Part shown: piece by piece, positions 54,735-64,000 of the stretch
Layout: each line of letters opens with the position of its first letter
Numbering within the stretch: the first letter of the stretch is position 1
From: Trileptium ribeirensis
Lineage: Eukaryota; Nematoda; Enoplea; Enoplida; Thoracostomopsidae
Direction of reading: 5' to 3'
DNA: 64,000 bases
NCBI GenBank assembly: GCA_030248225.1
Contig: JASANE010000115.1
Coordinates: 21,852 to 85,851 of the forward strand
Position numbers and translations under genes: made by a program
Notes under the pieces: model-generated
The model's input: the letters and a program-made list of their open reading frames with translations, nothing else
The model's database searches: none
Told to the model about the DNA's origin: nothing

Positions 54735-55566
54735 GATGGTGATACCTAAGTTCACCAGGTTAAAATTTACAGATTTTTTAGTTAAGATAAGGTAAAATTC
54801 GCATATTTTCCCCCGTCATACAAAAACTTAGTAATTTGTATTGATCAGGAAAATATCTGAAAGTCATTAACTGGAGAGAGGCCAAATTTACCTGGTGAGG
54901 TCGAAATACCTGGGGTTCCATTTAAACCTAGTAATTTGTATTGACCAGGAAAATATCTGAAAGGCACAAACTGGAGGGAGGCCAAATTTACCTGGTGAGG
55001 TCGAAATACCCGGGGTTCCAATTAACACTTTTAAAAGTTTGTTTTAGCCTAGCGAGGGAATAATTTAAAACATTTTTGAGCCATTACGAAAAATTATACT
55101 TCACTTTACAGAAAGATTTTATTTAACACGGCCTAGTTTAAGTTATTACATTCTATTCCTGGCTTTCCTATAGAAGGGTAGCACTCCCCTAGATATTTTA
55201 GCCTTCCCTAAGTATTTTTAGTTCTCCGCTGTCCAGTTTCTCAGGTGCTTTTCTGCACCACTTAAAATAGCCCCATGTCTCTAGAGGTGGCAAAAGCATA
55301 TAATTTTTCGTAATGGCTTAAAAATGTTTAACATTTTCCCTCGCTGGGCTAAAATAAACTTTTAAAAAGGTTAATTGGCCCCAGGTATTTCGACCTCACC
55401 AGGTAAATTTGGCCCCCCCCTCCAGCTTATGCCTTTTAGATGTTTTCCTGACCGATACAGATTACTCAGTTTTTGTGTGACTGGAGAATATATGCTAATT
55501 TTACCTTATATTAACTAAAAATTTGTAAATTTTAACCTGGTGAACTTACGTATCATCGTGATGATA
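54735..55566. mobile_element. Foldback / MITE-like element with long inverted arms
   Basis: Left arm from GGTGATACCTAAGTTCACC at ~54738 pairs with the right arm ending near 55566 (ggtgaacttacgtatcat). Pairing continues through ggccaaatttacctggtgaggtcg (54889) and cgacctcaccaggtaaatttgg (55391), then the cctcgctgggctaaaat segment. The left arm has a ~101-bp tandem duplication (54827 and 54928). No ORF is present. Confidence 0.82.
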
Positions 55567-55569
55567 CGA

Positions 55570-56680
55570 TAGGCAAGTAGGTAAAAATGTATCATGGTGC
55601 TGATTGGTAACAGGTTTATAAGTATTGCGTTGAACTTGTAACCATATCAAATATCAACAAGGATATCAGTCCACCACAACCGATACGCGCTGATAATATG
55701 GAGTCTGGAAAGTTCTTTTCAGTTAAAAGTTTACTAATAAAATGTCGAACAGATTACTTTAATAGCTCACCGTGACTTCGAATTCAAACCAAATGAAAAT
55801 GTATACAGTCAATAATGTACATACCCTGTATTGTGCTCAATGCATTAGAATTAATAAGAATTATTGTATGTTTACTGTTTTTGGGTGATGTTACTTATTT
55901 GCTACATTCACGGCACGTCATATGCTAATTTGAGCAAATCGTATCTATATGCACTTCGTTCAGTTATAAAATCGACTCGATTTAGCAACTAAACCTTCAG
56001 GTCGCTTCCTAGATGTCTGTTGTGGAGCGAATGTGTGTTTTTGTGGCCCCATTTGTCCTCATTCAGCGAGCCCTACAAATGTTGCGTAACACCTCATGCA
56101 TGACCAGAAGTTGGCGACGTGGCTTACTGTGTTTACTAATAGCCGCTAAAAAGCACGAAAATATGCAAGCAATAGAGCACATGCAATCACTACAATAAAA
56201 ATGTATGGCCACGCACTCAGTGTTGTGACAACGAAATGGAAAGACTGCACCTGATGACACGATTGTTATGTTTTGCTTTGATGTCCACATCCTCAAATAC
56301 TGCATATAGTGTAGTTGCTTGCGACAAACGTTTATACAAGTATGTAAACGTTTTTTGGCGAGCATAATATCCTCTATTCTGCGTACGGTACGGAATGCTA
56401 AACTTTCTACCACTGAATATTGCTAATAGAACAAGAAATTCCTAGCAGTGCAAATGCATACATACACTAGCCTGTTCACAACGAAGATGTGGAGACATTT
56501 CCCGACATATGCACATCGATACACCCACATATACACCCAAAACACCATGTTACTTACAATATATCAACGACTTGCTAACTGCCCTGTATTTATATTCGAC
56601 AGCAAGAGAGAGCAAAAATATTGTCGATGGAAACAAAAATCATAAATAAAAATCGAAACAAAAATCCGGATCTGCGGCGG
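55570..56680. other. No gene recognised
   Basis: AT-rich sequence with short open frames on both strands that lack domains. Nothing further could be supported. Confidence 0.45.
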
Positions 56681-56689
56681 CTACTCGGT

Positions 56690-57410
56690 GACGGTCAGTC
56701 CTCAAACAGAGTATCTTCGACAAACCCATGCCGCTTGCTTATGATTTAATGTGGAAGCTAGGAGGTGGCTGTGATTTTACGAAGATTGATTTGGCAGATG
56801 CATACAACCAAATCCAGCTCGCTGAAAAGATTAACAATGACTAGCCTTGCGCATGCAACGATGTGTACTCCTGCAGATGCGTCTCCCGTTCAGGATCAAG
56901 TTTGCTCCAAACTATTTTCAACAAATTATGAAGCAATTGACATCAGACTTGAATAAAGATTCAGTTTATTTAGACAATACTGATGCTTGGGACAGTTCGA
57001 AAAGCCATATTTGAAATCTCCACGCTATATTTCAACGATTGAACGATAAAGCTTCATCGGTCAACCCGAAGAAGAATATTTGGGACACAGGATATCACAG
57101 CATTGCATCTCTAGGTGGAGAAGGTGGACGTCGTACAACAAATACCGCCCCACAGGATGTACCATCATCGCAATCATTTCTTGGATCGGTTCAGTTCTTT
57201 CCAAATCATGCCACGGTAACGGAGCCACCCAACCATTCCCGAAGAAAAGGCATTCTTTGGTCATGGGAGCCGGAACAGCAATGCGCGTTTGACAACCTGA
57301 AGCGCCTGCTGACTAGCGACATCGTTCTTGCTCATTTCTATACAAAGTTACATGTAGGCATTTCTTGCGAAGTTGGGACCGATGCTGTACTTTTTCACTG
57401 ATATCCTGAC
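56690..57410 (+). pseudogene. Decayed second Ty3/Gypsy pol: RT and thumb remnants
   Basis: Translated pieces include CDFTKIDLADAYNQIQL (RT motif, ~56774) and WEPEQQCAFDNLKRLLTSDIVLAHF (RT-RNase H connection, ~57259-57345), followed by a VGTDAV-type RNase H start. Register changes and stops are frequent. The type resembles the K02A2.6/Mag-like Gypsy elements of invertebrates and is distinct from the giant element. Confidence 0.75.
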
Positions 57411-57807
57411 GGCAACGAGCGACCATTCAGCAATGCATTCAAAACGTGTCGCAAACACAGGAGGCTTACAGCCAAGTCCACAGAGAGGCGTTGTCAATTG
57501 TTTTCGCTACATAAGTTCGACCATTTTTTGTATGGAAGTCGGTTCGTACTGGTCAGATCAAAAACCTCTTGTTTCCATGTTTGGAATTACCAAACCAACC
57601 CCAGCTTTAGCAATTAACCGACTTGCTCGTTGGGCTACACTGCTTCATCAAAACGACTACAACATCAAGTACCGGAAGACTGCCGATCACAGCCACCCGG
57701 ATGCCTTAAGTCGTAGTCCAACAATGCCAGCCGACGTATTTGATAGCAAGGAAGACAATCCAATGTCGACGCTGCCTGCACAATCAACACCATATGCCGT
57801 CAAATAA
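57373..57807 (+). pseudogene. RNase H region of second Ty3/Gypsy element
   Basis: The frame contains DQKPLVSMFGITKPTPAL, RLARWATLLHQNDYNIKYR and DHSHPDALSRSP, the hallmark end of Gypsy RNase H. The first part of the frame is out of register with the true domain, so this is a remnant. Confidence 0.8.
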
Positions 57808-58019
57808 CCTCGAAAGACGATAATAGCATTCGACATCAAACAGCGGCACATCTGGTGCCCTCCACAGTAATCTGATATACTAAGCAAAGATGGCCGCCTT
57901 GAACAACATCAAACGAATCAGCCGACAATTATGGTTACAATATAAATGATTTCAGTCTTGTCGTAGATTCTCTTTATTAGGACCATGGTTGTTTGTTTTA
58001 TGGAAGCCCCGTGGTGCCT

Positions 58020-58400
58020 GGAAATATAAAACACTTCTTCATACCCGACACTTTGGAATCCAATGCATGAAGCAACTGGTTCGAACTGCCGTGTACTGGC
58101 CAAGAATCGATGCAGATGTTACTAATCAAGGCCAAACATACAGTTGCTAATCCATTGGGATTTTTCCGCGCGAGTTCGAATCTCATCTTGATTGCCAATC
58201 AAATATGTTGTGTCTTGAAGCCAAATGTAACAAATTTAAACCTTCTTCATACCGGACACTTTGGAATCCAATGCATAATGCAGCTAGCTCGAACTGATGT
58301 TTACTATCCAAAAATCTATGCAGATATTTTAATCAAGGGCAAACATGCATTTTGTGCGCCGAGAGCTAAAACAAAACGTCGAAAGAGGTTAAATCCGTAA
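58020..58400 (+). pseudogene. Integrase zinc-finger region, duplicated, second Ty3/Gypsy element
   Basis: HFGIQCIMQLARTDVYYP and a following Cys-containing stretch encode the integrase HHCC start. A near copy of the same block lies ~206 bases upstream (58034 against 58240), in another register. The remainder of the integrase is not recognisable. Confidence 0.65.
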
Positions 58401-58744
58401 ATTTCTGCTGCAGATACTTTCGAGGTAATGGCCGTTAAGTGGAAAATTTGTCGGTCATTCCAGGTTTCATCCGACTCACCGTCCGTACTATGGTCTGCTT
58501 ATTGTACCCAATTCAACACATATGTCGGAACTCATTTCATTTCGCCCAAAAACAAAGCTCAGGTATTCTAGACGAAACAGTCTAGTGCCGTTTATGAAAC
58601 ACTGGACTACCTTTTCAACAAACACTACTGAAGGAAGTCTATGAACTGACAATATATGAAATGGGCAATTTTATGATAAATCTATTCAACCCCAATCGGG
58701 ACGTGGGTCGCAAAAAATTCAAATCATGGTCCGCATATGCCGAA

Positions 58745-58990
58745 GAACGTGTTCATGTGGCTACCTGCCCGCCCCTCCCGAGGCGCGGGAAACCCTGAGG
58801 ACCTGGTATATCCCCTGAGGATACCCACCGGTGCGTCGCAATCCCTCCCCTACCTGTCCGCACGCCGGCGATGCGCGGAAAATTTTAGCAAAAATAGGGT
58901 GAAAACTGATAAAAGTTGGTGTATTAATTTGACAAAAATAAAAGGTCATCGGGGAGTGCGGAGGTCCTCAACTTTTTCAGTATTACCTTA
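58745..58990 (+). repeat. Dispersed GC-rich repeat, related to 770-1060
   Basis: GC-rich stretch with cgcggaaaattttagcaaaaat.gggtgaaaa, matching the minus strand near 930-970 in the tropomyosin intron. No coding potential is evident. Confidence 0.35.
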
Positions 58991-60629
58991 GAGGCCCTAC
59001 TCACGTCGGCCATGATTATTTCCCCTGAGATAACATATCCCGTCGACATCGGCTACCCCTGAGACCATGGTGCGTCACCATGTGTGTGCTGACCCAGCAT
59101 TCAACGCAATGCCTTGTAAACAACTCAAAAATCGAATGCCGAATTCGACATATTGTCGTAAATTGCGGCCTTCCGGCCATCGAAGACCCATAAAAAGAAG
59201 CCTAATGCACGCGATTTGCTCAGTAGGCAACGAATCTTTCCTCAAGGCGTTGTTGAAGGCATGATTTATCTGTTGGGAGATAATTTCAACTTCCCTGGAA
59301 ACCGACGAGGCATTTCAATTCCGAAAATTAAGGCATGCGAACTCCGACAGAGCCATGCTCAGTCAAAATGGTTCTCCTCATCACGTCAGATTAACTCGAT
59401 GGCAACCAAGATAGGTACGACATCACGTTCAGGTAACGCTCGCAATTCTAGAACCTAACTTCTTTTAGGAAATATTTCCTATGTTTTTTCGCATTTATAA
59501 TAATGGGATAATATCCATATACAAAGGAATATTTTCCCAAATACCAAAATTCCCTTAATGTTAAGGACAATACTCCTTTACATTCAGCATTAAAATTGTA
59601 TAGAAAATATTTTTCTTAGCAATACTCAGTACTATGATTAAAAGAACCCCTTTAGCATACTACATGTTATTATTTGCAAAAGGTTGTGAACAATTTAATA
59701 TTTCTGATAGACATCAATGCATAAGTCGTGACGTTTATCGGTTCAGGAGAGCAGATGATTGTGCAATTCTACCGGAGAAAGTGGTTCGAAATTATAGGAA
59801 TTCATCATTTTGCTCCAGTTTTCGAAAATTTTGCCCTATTTTTTCCGTATTTTTGTTACTTTTATTTTTGATAAAATTTTCCTAATATTTTGGCCGATTT
59901 CACATGAAATTTCGAAATTTTTCTCCAATTTCGGCAAATTTGCCAAATATTTTGCCAAATCTTCGGTTTTCATATCTGAAATTATCGCTATTTGAAGAGG
60001 ATTTTTTGTACATATTCGGAAATTTTTTCTGCATAGTTCGAAAATAATTTTTTATTATCTATCATGAAGGAAACTATCCCTAATACGTAGAAAGAAGGCG
60101 GTAAGATGATAGAAATAAACGGACTGATGCGCGAAATTGACATACCCTGTAAAAGTTTATAAAATAATTGTCTTAAACTCATTGTCTTATCTAAGCTTAT
60201 TGTTTCAGCCTGAAGCTTCATGAAACTTGATTCACAGGGGTTATAACAATATCAATGTCGTGATCAAAATATTGTATCCCTAGAACTGAGTATTGTTATA
60301 GTTATTATATAGTAATATCGGTATTGATAGGTCAAAATCTTGATGTATCGTATTTAATGCAGTGTGTTCCAACATCTGAAATGTTCCAAAGTGATGTAGA
60401 TGATCAAGCGGGAATATACGGCTTTTAGTTTATCCCGCCCCTACCCCCAAAGGCCACGTATCCCCCTTCCCCTAGCCCCCTACCCCCACATGCACCTGAT
60501 GCTCCGGACACCACTATCCACCCAGGCCTTTTACGCTCCCCCGACGAACCGTGTTCTCTTCCCGAAGACCTGTACTTCTCCGCCGAAATAATATGCCCCT
60601 GAGTAGACACACCTGTACTGTAAATATAC
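58991..60629. other. No gene recognised; T-rich and C-rich low-complexity tracts
   Basis: 59800-59975 is a T-rich tract of ttttcg / aattttg words, and 60430-60500 is C-rich (ccccta, cccccttccc). Short open frames reflect composition only. Confidence 0.45.
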
Positions 60630-61785
60630 TGTAACAACCCGAGATTTTGGGAGATTTTAAGAGACATCCAAAACTGGTGTTTGAGAACCCAAATTCGAAC
60701 CCGACAGACGACCTGATACCGGTGGAACGTTATCCCAGTATTGTCTGATATAAAGTGTATACGGTATTATTGAAATATATAAACAATACATATATTCCTG
60801 TTGGACTGATCATCTATAATCAGGCTGCAGCCGCCCGTTATGCGAGGGCATGATTTGCGAAATAATAATGAAGAGCAACTGAAACAAATTTTGAGGTATC
60901 CGGTCGATCCTGCAATCAGTACGTATGCAACAATATCTTGTGTCGTAAAGTGCTTCGGTTCTGAACGGAAAGAACATATGCTCACCCGGATGGGCCCCGC
61001 ACAGGAGGCACAACACTTTTATCAATAGTCTTTTAGGATTGGCGATTTCGGTTCTCAAAACCTGTTCCCGCTTGGGCATACTCGTGATTGAAAGGATTGA
61101 AATAATTTTTGAAAGAAAAAATATATAAAATGTTATACGTTATAATGTGATGTATATAATGTGCCAGTAAATCAAGTTGAAGTATCTGGTGCGTGTAACG
61201 ACGGTTCCGGGGCACCGGTCAGCATACTTAAAAATTTGAGTTGGGATATTTCGACGCCGTTTAGGTTTCCAAGGGACGGGTTCCGACATGCACCCAACAT
61301 ATTAATACTGTGTATGCCTCGAAATAGGATGCGAACGGGTGTATCAGTGGTGACGAGTTAGTACACGGGTTCGGGAAAGAGGACAAACTTTGGCTAAAAT
61401 TTAGAACAAATGGCTCTGCGCCTGAAAGCAATCTAAACCGTAAAGCTTCGGAGTTTTCTGGGAAATAAGGGCGAAATAATTTACAACACTACTAATAAAT
61501 CCCCTCAAGTCTTCCCAATCGGTCAGTCGGGGCCGCCCAACCCTTGCACTAATTTAGGCGCTTAAGCACCCCTTTTTCTAAGCCTTGATCACCTACCAGT
61601 ACAACCAAAATTTCAAGATTTTTGGGCTTAATACCTTCCTATACCTTTACTACCTGATCCACCAAATAACGTGGCCGCCCATCCCGACGGGTCCACTCAT
61701 GGTCCGTATAATCCACCTGGGACACCAAATTTCACCACAAATCACTGCTAAAACGGCTTCTAACGGGCCGTCTATTGAAATAATT

Positions 61786-62435
61786 GTGGCGGCCGTCCGC
61801 TCTTCATCACCGTCGAAGACATAATGTGACTGTCACGATTCCCCGCTTCTTGGTTTGATCATCCCATATTGGCCCGGGTGTTGTGGTGGATTGACTGGTA
61901 TCGAATCGCCTTGAGGTGCTGATCCTTGAATCGTTGGAGTATCGGTGCTACAATGATAGTTACCGGGCCTTGATCACGAGTCCTCGGATTCCAATTGAAG
62001 CGACTGAGCCGACTGACTCGATTGGAGCAATTGAACCGACTGACTCAGACTGATTCAGCTTTCATTCAACGTCTTCCGTCGAAACTTTCATCTCTGTTTA
62101 TTTTATTCCGGAGCAGCTTTTCGGTTTACTTGGCTGTAAGTGTTTTTCTCCACCGTTCGATCATTTTGTGCCGTTGAGAATGGTGTCATAGCGAGTGCGT
62201 GGGTCACATACCAAATCACGTCGGGTTTACCACTGTGGAAGGTGCATCGAACGGTCATGAATACTTTATTACAAATACATACAAGATTATATACAAAACT
62301 ATTACATCAGCTTTATGATACATCAGCTTTATGATGCATCGGCTTCATGATGCAGCGATTGTATCATATTGTGTTATTGTTCACGTGACAGTCACATTAC
62401 GTCTTCGACGGTGATGAAGAGCGGTCGACCGCCAC
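61786..62435. mobile_element. 650-bp DNA transposon (non-autonomous) inside LTR-4
   Basis: Terminal inverted repeats of 52 bp at 61786-61837 and 62384-62435 share GTGGCGG and CCGCTCTTCATCACCGTCGA. Flanks ATAATT and ATAATC are a likely 5-6 bp target duplication. No transposase frame is present. Superfamily unknown. Confidence 0.85.
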
Positions 62436-62452
62436 ATAATCAATAAAATTCC

Positions 62453-62501
62453 CTAGGCGGCTTGCCAGAGCTGAGACCTGATAACGCTCCAGGCCGCCTA
62501 G
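62453..62501 (+). promoter_or_regulatory. Conserved 49-nt hairpin, copy 4
   Basis: Arms CTAGGCGGC and GCCGCCTAG. The terminal G-C pair of the other copies is C-G here, a double compensatory change. AATAAA follows at 62521. Confidence 0.7.
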
Positions 62502-62769
62502 TACTTTCCGTTGCCTAAAAAATAAAAACATACGAAAAGCCTCATAAACTTTCAAGCTCTGAAGACGCTAATATATTTCGGTATGTTGCGAACGTCGCGC
62601 CGTCCAGTGCGAGGTTTGGTTGTTTGCCAACTTTCGAGGTACCAAATCTGCCTGGTCTGCAGAATGTGCTGGCGGAGTTTTTGTTGTTATGTCCACATAT
62701 ATTGTAGTGTACTTCGAGTGACTGACGGAAGTGATTAATATTAATTTAAAATTTATACAATTTAAATAT

Positions 62770-63500
62770 ACAGCGTTGGTTAGCTGCCAAAATTTGAATT
62801 TTCCGCACTGGACAACTGCAAAAATTTATATTTACAGCGTGGGGCAGCTGCCGAAATTTATATTCACTGCGCTGGACGGCTTCCAAGATTTGAATTTCTC
62901 GCGCTTGACAACTGCCAAAATCTGAATTTCCCGCTCTGGAGAGCTGCCTAACTTTAAATTTACAGCGCTGGACAGCTGCTAATTTGAATTTCCCGCACTG
63001 GTCTACTGCCAAAATTTAAATTTTCAGCGTTGAACAGGTGCCAAAATTTTAATTTCCTGCGCTGGAGAGCTTCCTAAATTTAAATTTACAGCGCTGGACA
63101 GCTGCCAATTTGAATTTCCGGCACTGGTCTACTGCCAAAGTTTATATTTACAGCGTTGGACAGCTGCCGAAATTTGAATTTCTCGCGCTGGAGAACTGCC
63201 AAAATTTGTATTTACCGGTCTGAACAACTGTCAAAATTTAAATTTACAGCGTTGAACAGGTGCCAAAATTTGATTTTCCTGCGGTCGACAGTTGCCACTA
63301 TTCAAGTTCAAATTCCAACGCTGTAAATTTAAATTTTACCAATTGTCCAGCGCTGGACAACTGCCAAACTTCAAATTTATAGCGTTGCACAGCTGCCAAA
63401 ATTTGAATTTTCTGCGCAAGAGAGCTGCCTAAATTTAAATTTACAGCGCTGGACAGTTGCCAAAGCTTGAATTTCTTGAACTGGACAGCGGCCAAAATTT
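62770..63500. repeat. ~30-bp minisatellite
   Basis: Roughly two dozen degenerate copies of gcgctggacagctgcc.aaatttgaattt, each ~28-32 bp, alternating between aaatttaaatttaca and aaatttgaatttccc endings. Confidence 0.9.
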
Positions 63501-63556
63501 ACCCATAACATCGTTTATACCTTGATATATGTAAGACCGATATGCTATACTGATTT

Positions 63557-63844
63557 TTGGGGTATAATGGTCTGCCGACCAATGTGTATGTATATCCCCA
63601 AATGCAGTCAGCGTTTAGCAGAGGCTACCGAGGTGACATGGAGATGAGTGAGGCGGAAGGAAAAGTTGTGGGACCTATGGAACTTCCGGAAACTGATATG
63701 CCGTGTGAGCAAAATGGGAGTTTGCCGTTCGGTCTTCGTGGGCCGATTAATACAGAATCCGTGACTGGCAACGAGGTACCAAATCTGCCTGGTCTGCAGA
63801 ATGTGCTGGCGGCGTTTTTGTTGTTATGTCCACATATATTGTAG
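63557..63844 (+). pseudogene. Fragment related to giant element's 830-codon ORF
   Basis: The 95-codon frame contains GPMELPETDMPCEQNGSLPF with GLRGPIN following, matching residues near 42-70 of the ORF at 15742 (DVPSEKYGRWPF then GLRGPIN) at both DNA and protein level. It then runs into the start of the next tandem-duplication copy. It shows that a related element lay here. Confidence 0.7.
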
Positions 63845-64000
63845 TGTACTTCGAGTGACTGACGGAAGTGATTAATATTAATTTAAAATTTATACAATTT
63901 AAATATACAGCGTTGGTTAGCTGCCAAAATTTGAATTTTCCGCACTGGACAACTGCAAAAATTTATATTTACAGCGTGGGGCAGCTGCCGAAATTTATAT

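Larger units (their letters stand above)
60630..62530 (+). mobile_element. Diverged giant-family LTR (LTR-4), partial
   Basis: Starts TGTAACAACCCGAGATTTT, like TGTAACAGCCCGAGATTTT at 7667. Further collinear landmarks are ataccggtgga at 60717, gcgagggcatgatt at 60841, tatccggtcgatcc at 60897, the aaccaaaatttcaagatttttggg block at 61602, aaaacggcttctaacgggcc and the 49-nt hairpin. A 650-bp inverted-repeat element interrupts it at 61786. No TATA region was recognised beyond 62530. Confidence 0.7.
62635..64000. repeat. 1137-bp tandem duplication, second copy cut by window end
   Basis: From cgaggtaccaaatctgcc at 62635 the sequence recurs at 63772 with one visible mismatch through the window's end (229 bases). 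The unit contains the minisatellite and the PFGLRGPIN ORF fragment. Confidence 0.92.

Overview
This is animal nuclear DNA, most likely from a flatworm or a related spiralian. The only host gene I can defend is the 3' end of a tropomyosin gene (three terminal exons between 291 and 4421, with normal GT-AG introns and a polyadenylation signal). Its C-terminal residues resemble flatworm tropomyosins, but that rests on memory and not on a search. No bacterial, rRNA, tRNA or CRISPR features were seen.

Almost everything after about 6.1 kb is mobile DNA, and most of it is nested. The outermost layer is an old, diverged LTR of a giant LTR-retroelement family (about 6145-6395, resuming at 48201 and ending about 51498). 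A Polinton/Maverick DNA element is inserted in it, with matching terminal inverted repeats at 6396-6460 and 48136-48200. Without its insertion the Polinton would be about 15.3 kb, the usual size. That Polinton is split by a second giant LTR retroelement (7667-34163, 26.5 kb) whose direct LTRs are 4.1 and 3.6 kb long. The 3' LTR carries a further insertion of about 600 bp.

The giant retroelement reads left to right: long LTR, 1.8 kb leader, gag with a zinc knuckle, an R/Y/G/N-rich overlapping frame, an 830-codon ORF of unknown function, an envelope-like fusion glycoprotein region, aspartic protease, reverse transcriptase, RNase H, and integrase with a tail of about 580 residues. Two tandem accessory ORFs follow, each with a NADAR (YbiA-like) domain and a C-terminal half resembling SGNH hydrolases. 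The envelope region lies between gag and pol, and its cytoplasmic tail runs in frame into the protease. The copy is broken by scattered stops and frameshifts.

The Polinton genes, mostly on the minus strand, include protein-primed DNA polymerase B, retroviral-type integrase with a chromodomain, packaging ATPase, double-jelly-roll capsid and a probable penton. Two unexpected passengers are a truncated NADAR domain and a TATA-binding-protein-like repeat. All are degraded. No adenain-type protease was recognised.

To the right of 51.5 kb lie an inverted old LTR of the same family (about 51.57-54.6 kb), a foldback element (54735-55566), a decayed second Ty3/Gypsy pol (about 56.7-58.4 kb) and a fourth LTR-family copy (from 60630) carrying a terminal-inverted-repeat element. 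The window ends in a 1137-bp tandem duplication that contains a 30-bp-class minisatellite and a fragment related to the retroelement's unknown ORF.
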